Origin: Acetobacter malorum
GTDB taxonomy: Bacteria > Pseudomonadota > Alphaproteobacteria > Acetobacterales > Acetobacteraceae
Length of the DNA stretch: 64,000 nucleotides
Assembly: GCF_001580615.1 (NCBI RefSeq)
Contig: NZ_LHZC01000053.1
Location: forward strand, 1-64,000
Direction of reading: 5' to 3'
A model generated the notes under the pieces. It ran no database searches and had not been told where the DNA came from. It saw only the letters and a program-made list of their open reading frames with translations. The position numbers were made by a program, and so were the translations under genes. This document shows positions 1 to 11,631 of this stretch, piece after piece. Every line of letters begins with the position of its first letter. The first letter of the stretch is position 1.

Positions 1-3000
1 ATCCTCGGATCCGGACAGGCTCCCGCCGTAGTCGAACAGGCGATACACGCCCGCAGGCAGCGCCGTGCCGGTGGATGGATCAGCCGTGATGTTCAGCGTT
101 CCGCCCAGATGCAGATCGCCACCGATCTCAACCAGATCGTTCTGCGCGCCACCGGTAACCCCCGGCTGGCCAAGATCGTATTGCGTGGTGGCCCCGTCGG
201 CCAGCGTCAGGCTGCCGCCAATGGTCAGCGTGCCCGCCCCGGCATCGCCCGGCGTCAGGGTCGCGCCGGACTGCACCGTCACAGAGCCGCCGACCGTCCC
301 GGTCCCGCCCAGCGCCGCGCCGCCGTCCACTGTCAGCGCCCCGGTGGCCGCACTGCTGTCGCCGTCCACCCGCAGCGTGCCCGCCGCCACCTCGGTTGTC
401 CCCGTGTAGCTGTTCGTGCCCGTCAGGCTCAGTGTGCCTGTGCCCGTCTTGACCAGATCCCCCGGCGTGCCGCCATCGGCAATCGCGCCGCTGACCGTAT
501 CGGACTGCGCGCCATCGACCTCGAAGGTCGGATCGCCGTTCAGGATAAACTGGTTCGCCAGGGTCAGACCGTCTGCCGCGAAGGCCACTTCCGTGCCCTC
601 GGCCATCGTCACAGCGCCAGTGCCAAACGCCGTGTCCGTGCCAGCACCCAGCCCGCCCTGATTGATCGTCGTTCCGCCAGAGTAGTCGTTGTCTCCGCTC
701 ATCGTAATGAGACCAGAGCCACCTTTAATGACGGCGCCAGCACCAAGTGCGGCATTATTGTCGGTAATTACATTTGATACCGATCCGTCGGAAATCTGCT
801 CCAGATCCAGGGTGGCGCCCGCAAGACCGACAACACCACTCCCCAAACCGCCAGAGTTCGCAACAACTGCGACCCCTTCACCTTCAGCGATAAAAGACAT
901 CCCGTAAGGATTATTTTCGCCTGTTAACAGGTTTGGCCCATCAATCTTTCCTGACACACCGAGAAAACCAACCGCTCCATTTCCGTGTAACGAAGCCGAT
1001 AATGTTGCAAACGTGGGAGATTGATAGCCGTCAATAAGTAACAGCCCGTCATTATGTATGAAGGATTTTTTGTCTGTAAATGCTGTATCTTTTTCCGATA
1101 TGTCTGAGGAAATCAAAGTCCCCCCAACGGCAATATCCGTCCCACCGGTCCAGCCTTTCGTGCCAACTAGGGTCTGCTGCCCCTCAATCGTCAGAGCGCC
1201 GCCTCCGGTCATCCCCCCTTCAAATTCGCCGTTTCCATCTGGCCCTTTCAGGGTCAAAGAGGAGCCTGCAGAAAGCAATACTTTACCATCTCCATACAAG
1301 CCATTGCCCGTCACCGCCCCCTCTAAGGTAAGGAGGCCACTGCCCTCAGCTACGATCTGAAGCTGGTCGGACTGGACTCCATCAAGGGTTTCCGCGCCAC
1401 CAGTAACATCCAGTTCTCCAGGACCATCCACCTTACCTGAAAACGTCCCTGCGGCGTTGCTGAGGACTAAGCCGCTACCGCCAAAATTCACCGTTCCTGC
1501 CCCTGATAGGCTCGCAGCCCATACTGGCCTTGATGATATGTCCAGTGTCGCACTATCGGCAACGGCCAGTGACATACCTTCCATCCTAGTATCCACGTCT
1601 AGTGCGAGGGTTCCCGTAGCGACTGATATCAATCCTGCGCCTGTTTCTGCCCCGGTCAATGTCACCTTGCCGACGCCAGTCTTGCTGATCATTCCAGTGC
1701 CGGAGAAGGAGTTTCCGATAGTCTCATCCCCTGAAACTGCCAGGACTAGAGTCGCATCGTTCTGGACCGCGCCAGTGCCAAGTGCGGCAGGATTTGTCAC
1801 TTCAAGCGTGCCGGACTGGATATCCGTGCCACCCGTATATGTGTCCGTGCCGGTCAGAATCAGTGTGCCGGCCCCTGCCTTGATCAAATGACCCGGCGTG
1901 CCGCCATCGGTAATCGCGCCGCTAACCGTATCTGACTGCGTACCATCAACCTCAAATGTCGGATCGCCGTTGAGAACAAACTGGTTCGCCAGTGTCAGAC
2001 CATCTTCCGCAAAAGAGACCTTGGTGCCGGCGTCCATGGTCACGGTGCCAGTGCCGAAGGCCGAATTGCTGCCAGCGCCCAGTCCACCCTGACGGATCTC
2101 AGTTCCACCGCTGTAGGAATTGGCTCCAGTTAAGGTGGCCAGCCCAGAACCAAGTTTTACCAAATTTCCTGTATCATCAGGATCGCTCTGTGACAGTCCG
2201 TCTTCTATTACATTAGATGCGATTGCATCACTATTCTGATTAAGATCAAACTCAGACCCAAGGAGTAGTAATGCTCCAGTTCCCAATCCAGATGCACTAG
2301 CGCGTAATTTTCCATAGTCTACTTCTACGGAAACTCCGTTCCCATTTGGATTGTTGTTGCCGGTTAAAGTGTTAGCACCGGAAATTACTGTTTCCCCACC
2401 ATTTATTAGGAGGATTCCGTCTCCAGAAAGCGGAGCTTCTAATGTGGTTGAAATATTATTTGCATCGAAATCGTTGGAAATAATTAGTTCGCCATCAACA
2501 TGTACAGAGCTGGTCCCGGACAATGTTGCGGAATGTTCGCCATCATCTTGAACCTCCAAATAAGCATACCTATCAATAGTAGTTTCTCCAGTATAAGTAA
2601 GGGGTTGCGACGAGCTTACTCTATTATTTTGGCTCTTTGTGCCTGAGCCTATTTCTATCCCGCCGGGTCCTGCTATGGGGTTGGCGCCGAAGAAAGATGT
2701 AAACTGCCCTTTCTCCCCAGAAGATAAGACCAGTTTTCCATTAAGAGTTAGGTCTCCATAAATGCTCATTTTGCCGACAGATGCCCCTAACGGGGAAACT
2801 ATCAAGTCAGCACCGAATTGGGACCCAAACATTCCCTGCACGGTCGCCCCGTCAAGGGTCTCTTGTCCCGTGTAAACATTGACGAAGCCGGCCCCGGTAA
2901 CTTTGCCAGAAAATGAGCCTGATGCTGTAACCAGCCAAGCGCCATTCGAGCCGACATTCAGGACACCACCGCCATTCAAGGAATGGATGTAATCAGAGCC

Positions 3001-6000
3001 ACTCGGCACGCTGGAAACGTCAAGTGTCGCCCCCGCGCCCACGTTGACAGACGAACTGTAAGAAACCCTTCCCGTTGACGCTAAAGTTAATGTCCCTGCC
3101 TGTATATCTGTGACGCCAGTGTAGGTATTCGCACCTGACAACTGCAGCGTCCCCGTGCCGGTTTTCACCAGATCTCCGGGACTTTCTCCATCTGCAATTA
3201 TGCCGCTGATAGTATCCGTCTGGGCACCATCAACATCAAAAGTCGGGTCGCCGTTCAGGGTGAAATTGTTTGACAGTGACAGTCCGTCTGCATCGAAGGA
3301 CACCGCCGTGCCCTCCGCCATCTCAACCGCTCCAGTTCCGAAGGAGGTGTTGTTTCCAACCCCTACATTACCGGCGCTAATTTCTGTGCCCCCTGTATAG
3401 GTATTGGCGCCCGACAGGAATAGAGCTCCCCCACCGGTCTTAACGAGTTTACCGGCCCCACTCCCATCCACAATAGCGCCAGCAATGGTATCTGTTACGC
3501 CCGACGCAACATCGAAAATGTCACTGCCATTAAGATTGAACCCATTCGACAGTGACAGGCCATCGGTAGCGAAGGACATCTCTGTCCCATCTGCCATGGT
3601 GATTGCCCCGGTACCGAAAGCCTGGTTATTTGAAGGGGACAGTCCGCCAGAATTAATGAATGTGCCACCGCCATAGGTATTGGCTGCGGAGAGTGTAATT
3701 AGACCAGCACCGTCTTTCTGGACAACACCAGATGCGTCGCCGTTTCCTGCAATCAAATTAGAAATTGTAGCGTCAGAAGTCTGGTTAATATCTAAGATTC
3801 CAGATCCGAATAGATCAACTTCACCAGAACCGAGACCCGTAGAAGTCGTTTCTAGCGATATGCCGGCAGAAACCGCAAGTGATACTCCCCCATAATTTGC
3901 CCCGGTCAGGGTGTTGGGACCAAATATTTTAGCATTGCCATATACAAGAATTATTTCACCGTCACCGGAGATCGGGGCCGAAATTACCGTTTCATGTGAT
4001 CTATCCGCGTTATTAAAGAACAGTATACGCCCGTCATTTACAATGTCGGATGTATGTCCCAAATTGGCCGCGTATTCGTCAGAGTCATAAGAACGAAAGA
4101 AAACATCTTTCCCAACTAGGGTTTTTCCAGTGTAAGTATTATTTCCACCTAATATAAACCCACCATAGGCCACTGATATGCCGCCACCTCCAGAGATAGA
4201 GCTATCTATATATGAAGAAGCACCAGAATAAAGATTGGTCTCTAAATTTCCATTTAATACGAGACGATTTTCATGACCGCCATCTAAATCTTCCACCTGT
4301 CCAATCTTCGCGCCATTTGCGCCAATGACCACCTGTGTCGTCACGCCCGAGATATCTACGGAGGACCCAGTTAATTTTGCACCATCAAAAGTTTCAGTTC
4401 CTGAGAGTATAGTGAGTTTGGGTGATGTTGACGTGCCGGAAAAGGTTCCGGAAGCATTGGACAGTGACAGTGCGGTTCCAGCTAGATTACCAGCCCCAGA
4501 AAGACTCTGGATGGAGTGCCATGTTTCGATATCGAGAGTGGCAGAACTACCGACATTCACATCTGAACTGGCTGCGATAGAGCCCGAGGACCCGCTAATA
4601 ACCAGCGTTCCGCCTTGAATGTCGGTCTTTCCCGTATAGGTGTTCTCCCCAGTTAGGGTCAGCGTGCCTGTGCCGGTTTTCACCAGATCGCTTGACATGC
4701 CGCCGTCTGTAATCGCACCACTGACCGTGTCGGACTGCGCACCGTCGACCTTAAATGTCTGATCACCATTCAGAACGAAATTATTCGCCAGTGTCAGGTT
4801 ATCAGCAGCGAATGACACCAGAGTGCCATCGGCCATTGTTACTGTGCCCGTGCCAAATGCAGTGTCTGTCCCAGCAGCCAGCCCGCCCTGATTGATTGTT
4901 GTGCCGCCAGAATAAGCATTCTCTCCGGTTAACGTAAGAAGGCCGGCTCCATCTTTTATGAGCGCCCCTGCATAGCCGTCAGCATAATCGGAGATGGCAT
5001 TCGCAACCGATGCATCGGTTGCCTGATTAAGATCGAGTGTAGCCTGCCCAAGCTCTACAGGCCCTTTTCCTAGCCCCTCTGATCCAGTCTTGACTGTTGA
5101 TAGCACAGCAAGAAGGGATACGCCTCCGGCATTGGCACCCGTTAATGAGTTTGCACTATCGATCACGAATGTGCCGGTTGAAAGAAAAAGAGCCCCCGCC
5201 CCGTCTATCGGGGCAGATAAAGTCGAAATATGGGATGAGTTCTCAGAATTGCTGTATATGAGAGTACCGTCATTATGGAGCGCCGAAGTCCCGGATAGAT
5301 TGGCTGCGTGGTCTGCGGTGTCCTCAATCTGAACGACAGTGTTCGCAGATATAGTTGTTGAGCCACCCCATGAATTGACGCTGCTTAGAAGAACTAGCCC
5401 CTGGTTGAAATCAATAGACCCGTCGCCTGAAATATTGCCCGAAAAATTTCCATTGCCTGAAATAGACAGGTTAGATCCGGAAGCCAGAATGATTTTCCCG
5501 CTTCCCAGCAACCCACCTGCGGTAACACTTCCCTGGATGTTTAACTGACCATTCTCCTCAGTATCTGCTGAAACCCCGTTCAGGTTGGCTCCATCCAGTG
5601 TCTCCTCCCCCTGCTCCACAACCAAGAGGGGCCGTGAAGCTCCGAGCATCGTGCCTGAGAAGGTATCGGAGGCAGAATTCAGAGTGAAGGCATTAGTGCC
5701 GATATTAACCATCCCTCCACCACCCAAGCTTCTGATAGCAGTGGGGGCGGCTGTTACATCGAGCGTTGCCCCTGTAGCGACATTCACGGCTGCGTTTGCC
5801 GGGTCAGCATTGGAACCGATTTCTAGGACCCCGGCATCAACGGCTATTGTGCCGGTACCGGTATCGGCACCTGTCAGTGAAAGGGTGCCAGAACCGGTTT
5901 TATTGATCGTTCCGGAACCAGAAATGTCATTAGAGAACATACTGCCGTCAGGCAGATTCAGGGTCAAGGTGTCATCATTCTGAACAGCACCACTCCCAAG

Positions 6001-6567
6001 CGCTGTGCTGTTTCTAATCTCAAGCCTTCCAGCCTGGATATCTGTCCCACCAGTATAAGTGTTAGCCGCAGTGAGGAGTAATCTCCCACCGCCCGTTAGA
6101 ACCAGCTCAGAACCACCAGAGACAAGACTATCGTCGATAATGTTGTCTATCTCAACAACACCTCCATACTGTTGAGTGCTTATCGTTAGTTGACTATTTG
6201 AAGCGTAAAGTGGGTCGCCATCGAAATTATAACTGCCGTAACCGGTAATGTCTAAAGTATTAACAGCAACTTCTCCGGGGCCATCATCAATGTGGAGGGT
6301 CGCATCATCCCCTCTGTCAAATATAGCATCCCACCCAGCTTCCCATCCATCTGTGCCGAATATCTGCGTATCTGATTTCGACCACAGGGCGTTCGTAGTG
6401 CTCCAGGTCGAATTATCTGAAGCAGAGAAAGCATTTGGGTTATAAATACGACTATCCGCTTTTGCCTCTTGAGAAATAACGGGGTAAATGGCGCAACCTA
6501 CCGACGTGAAAACCGTAAACATCTCCAAGCGGCGACGGAAGGAATTGCGAATACCCAAGATCTTCAC
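1..6567 (-). CDS. Giant autotransporter adhesin, passenger part (3' end beyond window)
   Basis: A single open frame runs leftwards from a GTG at 6567 to the window edge (2189 codons, still open); an in-frame TAG at 6583-6585 limits the start. The N-terminus (VKILGIRNSFRRRLEMF, then a hydrophobic stretch ending QEAKA) fits a signal peptide with an extended basic region. The rest is Gly/Ser/Thr/Asn-rich with dozens of autotransporter-associated beta-strand repeats of the LTGxNxYTGGT type, typical of passenger beta-helices. Near the left edge VYRLFDYGGSLSG is typical of the stretch before a pertactin/barrel region. The C-terminal beta-barrel is not in view. Likely role: surface-exposed adhesin or biofilm factor secreted by the type V route; this is inferred from the family. 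The start codon lacks a strong ribosome site. Confidence 0.85.
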   Translation of the reverse strand, partial: MKILGIRNSFRRRLEMFTVFTSVGCAIYPVISQEAKADSRIYNPNAFSASDNSTWSTTNALWSKSDTQIFGTDGWEAGWDAIFDRGDDATLHIDDGPGEVAVNTLDITGYGSYNFDGDPLYASNSQLTISTQQYGGVVEIDNIIDDSLVSGGSELVLTGGGRLLLTAANTYTGGTDIQAGRLEIRNSTALGSGAVQNDDTLTLNLPDGSMFSNDISGSGTINKTGSGTLSLTGADTGTGTIAVDAGVLEIGSNADPANAAVNVATGATLDVTAAPTAIRSLGGGGMVNIGTNAFTLNSASDTFSGTMLGASRPLLVVEQGEETLDGANLNGVSADTEENGQLNIQGSVTAGGLLGSGKIILASGSNLSISGNGNFSGNISGDGSIDFNQGLVLLSSVNSWGGSTTISANTVVQIEDTADHAANLSGTSALHNDGTLIYSNSENSSHISTLSAPIDGAGALFLSTGTFVIDSANSLTGANAGGVSLLAVLSTVKTGSEGLGKGPVELGQATLDLNQATDASVANAISDYADGYAGALIKDGAGLLTLTGENAYSGGTTINQGGLAAGTDTAFGTGTVTMADGTLVSFAADNLTLANNFVLNGDQTFKVDGAQSDTVSGAITDGGMSSDLVKTGTGTLTLTGENTYTGKTDIQGGTLVISGSSGSIAASSDVNVGSSATLDIETWHSIQSLSGAGNLAGTALSLSNASGTFSGTSTSPKLTILSGTETFDGAKLTGSSVDISGVTTQVVIGANGAKIGQVEDLDGGHENRLVLNGNLETNLYSGASSYIDSSISGGGGISVAYGGFILGGNNTYTGKTLVGKDVFFRSYDSDEYAANLGHTSDIVNDGRILFFNNADRSHETVISAPISGDGEIILVYGNAKIFGPNTLTGANYGGVSLAVSAGISLETTSTGLGSGEVDLFGSGILDINQTSDATISNLIAGNGDASGVVQKDGAGLITLSAANTYGGGTFINSGGLSPSNNQAFGTGAITMADGTEMSFATDGLSLSNGFNLNGSDIFDVASGVTDTIAGAIVDGSGAGKLVKTGGGALFLSGANTYTGGTEISAGNVGVGNNTSFGTGAVEMAEGTAVSFDADGLSLSNNFTLNGDPTFDVDGAQTDTISGIIADGESPGDLVKTGTGTLQLSGANTYTGVTDIQAGTLTLASTGRVSYSSSVNVGAGATLDVSSVPSGSDYIHSLNGGGVLNVGSNGAWLVTASGSFSGKVTGAGFVNVYTGQETLDGATVQGMFGSQFGADLIVSPLGASVGKMSIYGDLTLNGKLVLSSGEKGQFTSFFGANPIAGPGGIEIGSGTKSQNNRVSSSQPLTYTGETTIDRYAYLEVQDDGEHSATLSGTSSVHVDGELIISNDFDANNISTTLEAPLSGDGILLINGGETVISGANTLTGNNNPNGNGVSVEVDYGKLRASASGLGTGALLLLGSEFDLNQNSDAIASNVIEDGLSQSDPDDTGNLVKLGSGLATLTGANSYSGGTEIRQGGLGAGSNSAFGTGTVTMDAGTKVSFAEDGLTLANQFVLNGDPTFEVDGTQSDTVSGAITDGGTPGHLIKAGAGTLILTGTDTYTGGTDIQSGTLEVTNPAALGTGAVQNDATLVLAVSGDETIGNSFSGTGMISKTGVGKVTLTGAETGAGLISVATGTLALDVDTRMEGMSLAVADSATLDISSRPVWAASLSGAGTVNFGGSGLVLSNAAGTFSGKVDGPGELDVTGGAETLDGVQSDQLQIVAEGSGLLTLEGAVTGNGLYGDGKVLLSAGSSLTLKGPDGNGEFEGGMTGGGALTIEGQQTLVGTKGWTGGTDIAVGGTLISSDISEKDTAFTDKKSFIHNDGLLLIDGYQSPTFATLSASLHGNGAVGFLGVSGKIDGPNLLTGENNPYGMSFIAEGEGVAVVANSGGLGSGVVGLAGATLDLEQISDGSVSNVITDNNAALGAGAVIKGGSGLITMSGDNDYSGGTTINQGGLGAGTDTAFGTGAVTMAEGTEVAFAADGLTLANQFILNGDPTFEVDGAQSDTVSGAIADGGTPGDLVKTGTGTLSLTGTNSYTGTTEVAAGTLRVDGDSSAATGALTVDGGAALGGTGTVGGSVTVQSGATLTPGDAGAGTLTIGGSLTLADGATTQYDLGQPGVTGGAQNDLVEIGGDLHLGGTLNITADPSTGTALPAGVYRLFDYGGSLSGSED
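410..4930 (-). repeat. Long internal repeats of the autotransporter passenger
   Basis: Four related blocks encode the same succession of motifs (NQFxLNGDPTFEVDGAQSD, then VSGAIADGG, then LVKTGTGTLSLTG). They lie at about 410-700, 1850-2130, 3130-3420 and 4640-4930, giving periods of roughly 1.3-1.5 kb, with a shorter related block near 3430-3680. The rightmost units are more diverged than those near the left edge, as expected of older duplications. The DNA identity between units makes this a site prone to recombination and to assembly collapse. Confidence 0.8.
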
Positions 6568-6655
6568 TTTCTGGAAAAAATTCTATGAACTTTAAGGAAA
6601 AACTAGCCTTGAGCAATGCTTACCGCAAGGTGAGATTGCACACTACACTCCTCAC

Positions 6656-7003
6656 CTATGCATCTTTCAGGCCATTTATTTTTTCAAGCTCCCTTTGCGC
6701 ATTAATAATCCTAGCAAGAATCATCACGTTATGAATAAGGAGCGAGAGACATTGCTTTTTGGTAAGGCCATTTTTCTCCATATCACCGACCCATATGAGC
6801 ATTCTTTCTCCTTGCTCATCCAAAAGCTTTTGAGGCGTTTTTCCATCAAACTCCTTCTGAAAGTCCATCATTGCCCGTATGGGGTCTTGCCCCTCCTTAG
6901 ACCGGGAAAATAGGCACGATCTTACGTCTTGCCATAGCCTTCGCATCATCACACTCCACCAAAAGGCAACGGCGGACATTACTGCCCGCCGTCGTAGTTC
7001 CAT
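6656..7003 (-). CDS. Hypothetical protein, 115 aa
   Basis: Not recognised. The protein starts MELRRRAVMSAVAFWW and has a basic, partly hydrophobic N-terminus, then a charged mostly helical body (KEGQDPIRAMMDFQKEFDG) and a hydrophobic helix near residues 86-100. It lies 24 nt downstream of the PspA-like gene on the same strand, so it probably belongs to that operon. No clear Shine-Dalgarno is seen before the ATG; the internal ATG at codon 9 is an alternative start. Confidence 0.5.
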   Translation of the reverse strand: MELRRRAVMSAVAFWWSVMMRRLWQDVRSCLFSRSKEGQDPIRAMMDFQKEFDGKTPQKLLDEQGERMLIWVGDMEKNGLTKKQCLSLLIHNVMILARIINAQRELEKINGLKDA

Positions 7004-7027
7004 AAAGATTGCCGCCGTGCGCCAGCC

Positions 7028-7804
7028 TTACTTGTCGAGCTGAAGGCTGGCGAGACGCTCTGCCATGGTCATTTGTGAACGAGGCTTTTGGCCGCTTGCC
7101 TCTGCCATAGCGGCAGCCACATCAGGGTCGGACGTCGCCATGGACGCGGCTGGTCGCAATGCTTCGGCCTTCTCATTTGAGACCTGGGTGCTGATCTCAG
7201 CCTTATCGGCTGCTCTGGTGAGGGCGCTCACTCCAAACCCGCTCGTGCCGGAACTCGAACCAAGGGCGATGGCATCAGCCTTTTCGCGGGCGATCTGCTC
7301 CTGCTCGCGGGCCAAATCCAGCCGATCCATGGCCTGCCGGCCCTGGGCCTGAATTGTTTTGAATTTATTAAGCGCTTCCGAAACGATGGTTTCGTAGGCG
7401 TCCAGGACATCCTTTTTGGCTGTGGTCGTTGCGGCCAGATCCTGCACCCTCGCCTTTTTGGCCGCCAGCTCTGCCTCGAAAAGATCGACCTTATCGGAGA
7501 GACGCTTCTTTTCCGTGGGATCAGACGCCTCTTCTGCCTTCTTGCCAAGGACCGCCAGCCCGCTCAGTTCTTTCTCATATGCATCTGTGGCAGCGCTGGA
7601 CAAGGCTTCGGCATCCCCATAAGCCTTGCGGGCCTGGGCGCACTTTGTCAGAACATTAGTGTAATGGCTCTCTGCAGTCTTGATGTCTGCCTCAGTAGCG
7701 CTTTTGGGGTCGAGTGTCGCAAGGAAAGATGCGCCAACATCTACCAGCTTGGTAGCCTGGATAGCTGCGAAGGCGCTTGTGAAGCGTAAAGCGGATTTAG
7801 ACAT
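7028..7804 (-). CDS. PspA/IM30-like coiled-coil protein
   Basis: The 258-aa product begins MSKSALRFTSAFAA. The ATG at 7804 is preceded by GGAGAA at good spacing, which decides it over the longer frame starting at 7879. It is almost entirely helical, with long Ala/Glu/Lys/Gln-rich coiled coils (about residues 25-180) and a flexible tail ending MTMAERLASLQLDK. Composition and length fit the PspA/IM30 family (E. coli YjfJ type), which binds or remodels membranes; no single diagnostic motif is decisive. The upstream gene encodes a DUF2491-like protein, the usual partner of YjfJ (YjfK), which supports the call. Another coiled-coil family remains possible. Confidence 0.5.
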   Translation of the reverse strand: MSKSALRFTSAFAAIQATKLVDVGASFLATLDPKSATEADIKTAESHYTNVLTKCAQARKAYGDAEALSSAATDAYEKELSGLAVLGKKAEEASDPTEKKRLSDKVDLFEAELAAKKARVQDLAATTTAKKDVLDAYETIVSEALNKFKTIQAQGRQAMDRLDLAREQEQIAREKADAIALGSSSGTSGFGVSALTRAADKAEISTQVSNEKAEALRPAASMATSDPDVAAAMAEASGQKPRSQMTMAERLASLQLDK

Positions 7805-7935
7805 GAGTTCTCCGGTAGGTTTTGACATGCACGGCCGCACATCAGGCTGAAATCTGAGAAATCTTGAATCAGATCCCAACCAGAAATGCGGGAGGCAAGG
7901 CCTTCTATAAGTGAGAAGGCCTGCCGAGGCGCTGT

Positions 7936-9519
<1,584 letters not shown>

Positions 9520-9520
9520 G

Positions 9521-10357
9521 TCAGCACTCCGGGAGTTCGTAATTCAGGAAACGAGACAATTCCTTGATTTGGGTTTTCCACCCTTCCACTGAGGTCGATG
9601 GGATACGCATGACACGTCCCTGAGACGCCTTGCGGAGCCATTCAAAGCACCTTCCTGAGGAACCTGAGGTTCGAGCAGGCGAGATTTTCGCGTCCCGAGA
9701 CGCAGGAGTGTCGATCCAAAGTGCAATGCAGCGGCCGCTGTCGTAGGGGAAATCCTGATCGAAGCAATAATCGCTCGGAACGGCCACGGCACACCCTCCC
9801 AGGCAGGCTGCATTCCCCTTCTCTACTGCTCTGATAAAGCCTGAAGAAAGAAAATCAGACGCCGAGCCGCACGTTGGGAAGCCAAGGCTGAAAAGCTTCG
9901 ACATCAGACTCTGAATGGCCTCCGGACGCGATCCGCCGACAAGGACAACTGGATCTGCCATGCGCGGCTTGGGGGTTAGTACCGGAGAGGATCGATCAAA
10001 GCTCGGACCAGACGAACGCTCTCCCGAATACGACTTTTTCTTCCGGAACGACCGGTCACGATCAGAAGCAGATTTAGCTTCATTACCGAAGAGCTTTCCT
10101 CCCTCCACGACGCCATGCATTTGAGCGCCATGCACATCAGATGAATCCGCTCGGGGCTTTGCATCGTAACGCTTCCTGGAGAAGTCTCGCTTCTTTTGAG
10201 CGGGTCTGTCGCTCCCCCCACCCATTATATCCTGGAACATACGTTCCTGAGATTCCGCGGAGCTCAGATCCTGAGAGCCTCCACCTTCCCTCCGGTTGCT
10301 TTTCCAGCGCGATGGCTTCTTTCTTGTTGGGTGTCGACTTCTCATCATACGGCGCAC
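9521..10357 (-). CDS. Hypothetical protein with basic disordered N-terminus
   Basis: Not recognised. The 278-aa product begins MRRMMRSRHPTRKKPSRWK. Its first 130 residues are highly basic and Ser/Arg/Asp-rich, probably disordered and possibly nucleic-acid or membrane binding. The remainder (from about residue 130, ADPVVLVGGSRPEAIQSLMS) looks like a compact alpha/beta domain with several cysteines (FPTCGSAS, AACLGGCAV). It is the first gene of the minus-strand operon that continues with the DUF2491-like and PspA-like genes; its stop lies next to the GTG start of the following gene, which suggests translational coupling. Internal methionines could serve as later starts. Confidence 0.55.
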   Translation of the reverse strand: MRRMMRSRHPTRKKPSRWKSNRREGGGSQDLSSAESQERMFQDIMGGGSDRPAQKKRDFSRKRYDAKPRADSSDVHGAQMHGVVEGGKLFGNEAKSASDRDRSFRKKKSYSGERSSGPSFDRSSPVLTPKPRMADPVVLVGGSRPEAIQSLMSKLFSLGFPTCGSASDFLSSGFIRAVEKGNAACLGGCAVAVPSDYCFDQDFPYDSGRCIALWIDTPASRDAKISPARTSGSSGRCFEWLRKASQGRVMRIPSTSVEGWKTQIKELSRFLNYELPEC

Positions 10358-10619
10358 AAAGGCCTTTCAAAAACTTGGCGTAGATCTTCCCAAACCAGGC
10401 GAAAGCGCAGGTGCTTTCGACTGACCAGATTGACGTCCAAGGGAAGAAAATCCCCGAAAATCGATTAATTTTATTTCCTATCAAGGATAAATGCAACGCC
10501 AAGGATAGTCCGCATCACAAAAAACACTGCATTCAACTAGCATGCCCTCTGGACGCTCAAGCTCAATCGCGTCAAACTGTGTGGAACGATTTGCACCTTC
10601 CCACAGCTTGAGAGTTTCC

Positions 10620-11147
10620 ATGCGATACCTAGCCTCAGCGGATCATCATCTTTTCCATGAACGCATGATAGAACACTCAAGGCGTCCGTTCAAAACCCTC
10701 TCGGAAATGCACGAAAAGCTAATCCGGAAATGGAACAATGTGGTCCAAAATGATGACCACGTAATTCATGTGGGGGATCTGATTTTAGGATCAGACGTGT
10801 CCATCCTGGCGGAACTGAACGGACATATTCACGTCTGCACTGGAAACCACGATACGCACTCGACGATGAACAAGGCCCTGCGTGCCGGCTATATCGCTTC
10901 AGTGCAATCATACATGGGGTGCTATATCTCCGGGAAAATGTATCACTTCCAGCACTTCCCGACTGACGAATGGCCGTATAAAAATAAGGGGGCAATTCTC
11001 GTCCACGGCCACATGCACAATCGTCACCCCCCAACAGAGAACAGCATCGATGTTGGGGTTGATACACCATGGGCGAATTTCGCACCCATTTTCGTGGAAC
11101 GCATTCCATCCCTGCTTCAGAAGTATGGACCTAAAGCCAGCCAGTGA
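10620..11147 (+). CDS. Calcineurin-like metallophosphoesterase
   Basis: The 175-aa product (MRYLASADHHLFHERM) carries the ordered metal-binding motifs of the metallophosphoesterase fold: DHHLFH near residue 8, VGDL near 51, GNHD near 75 and GHMH near 132. These coordinate a dinuclear metal centre that hydrolyses phosphoesters. Length and motif order match the small stand-alone phosphoesterases found in phages and plasmids, whose substrate is unknown. A longer frame opens at 10542, but the ATG at 10620 places DHH at the usual N-terminal position. It stands alone, divergent from the minus-strand operon to its left, with 262 nt of intergenic DNA for promoters. Confidence 0.85.
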   Translation: MRYLASADHHLFHERMIEHSRRPFKTLSEMHEKLIRKWNNVVQNDDHVIHVGDLILGSDVSILAELNGHIHVCTGNHDTHSTMNKALRAGYIASVQSYMGCYISGKMYHFQHFPTDEWPYKNKGAILVHGHMHNRHPPTENSIDVGVDTPWANFAPIFVERIPSLLQKYGPKASQ

Positions 11148-11234
11148 CGCACCATCCCCGCCTCAGAGGGGAACGTATCTTAATTTGGCCTATGCGTGGG
11201 CACATCCCCGATGCGTCCGGGGGGGGTATCGGCG

Positions 11235-11606
11235 TCAGAAGAAATCGATGACGCCGTTATGGCGCGGCGGCGCGGCGGAGGGCCTGTCGTAGATCTTCAG
11301 GACGACATCCGAAAGCGTAACGCCCGCCACCAGATCTCTCACGGGCATCCGCATCGGGTCGGCCATGGTCAAGGCCGCCCCCATAATGGACTTTACGGCA
11401 GCTACCGTTTGAGTGCCGACATCCATCCCCTGCAGGTTTGTGACCGCCTCTTCTGGCAATTCCTGGCTGTAGGAAGAAGAAGCAAAAGCCTCCTGAGCCT
11501 TGAGCAACTGGGCATGGGCTTCGGCCAGGATGCCTTCGAGCCGGAGGGATAGCGTCTGGAAGTCAATGACCTCTTCACCCTCATTCTCAGATACGACCGA
11601 CCCCAT
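11235..11606 (-). CDS. Possible CheZ-like phosphatase, end of che operon
   Basis: A 123-aa helical protein encoded just downstream of cheD. Start: ATG at 11606 preceded by AAGGTG; the GTG at 11618 is an alternative. The central helix contains GMDVGTQTVAAVKSIM. Its DxxxQ spacing matches the Asp/Gln pair that CheZ uses to dephosphorylate CheY (DLTGQ in E. coli). The extreme C-terminus is a short acidic-aromatic tail (NGVIDFF) after a Pro-rich linker, like the CheY-binding peptide of CheZ. It is shorter than E. coli CheZ (214 aa). Seen: motif spacing, tail and operon position. Inferred: function. It could instead be an unrelated helical accessory protein. Confidence 0.5.
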   Translation of the reverse strand: MGSVVSENEGEEVIDFQTLSLRLEGILAEAHAQLLKAQEAFASSSYSQELPEEAVTNLQGMDVGTQTVAAVKSIMGAALTMADPMRMPVRDLVAGVTLSDVVLKIYDRPSAAPPRHNGVIDFF

Positions 11607-11631
11607 TTTTTCGTTCACCTTGATCGCCCTT

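Noticed and set aside
65..6445. Several Pro/Ser/Val-rich plus-strand frames
   Set aside because: They are the antisense of the autotransporter; all lie in one constant frame offset and show low-complexity translations.
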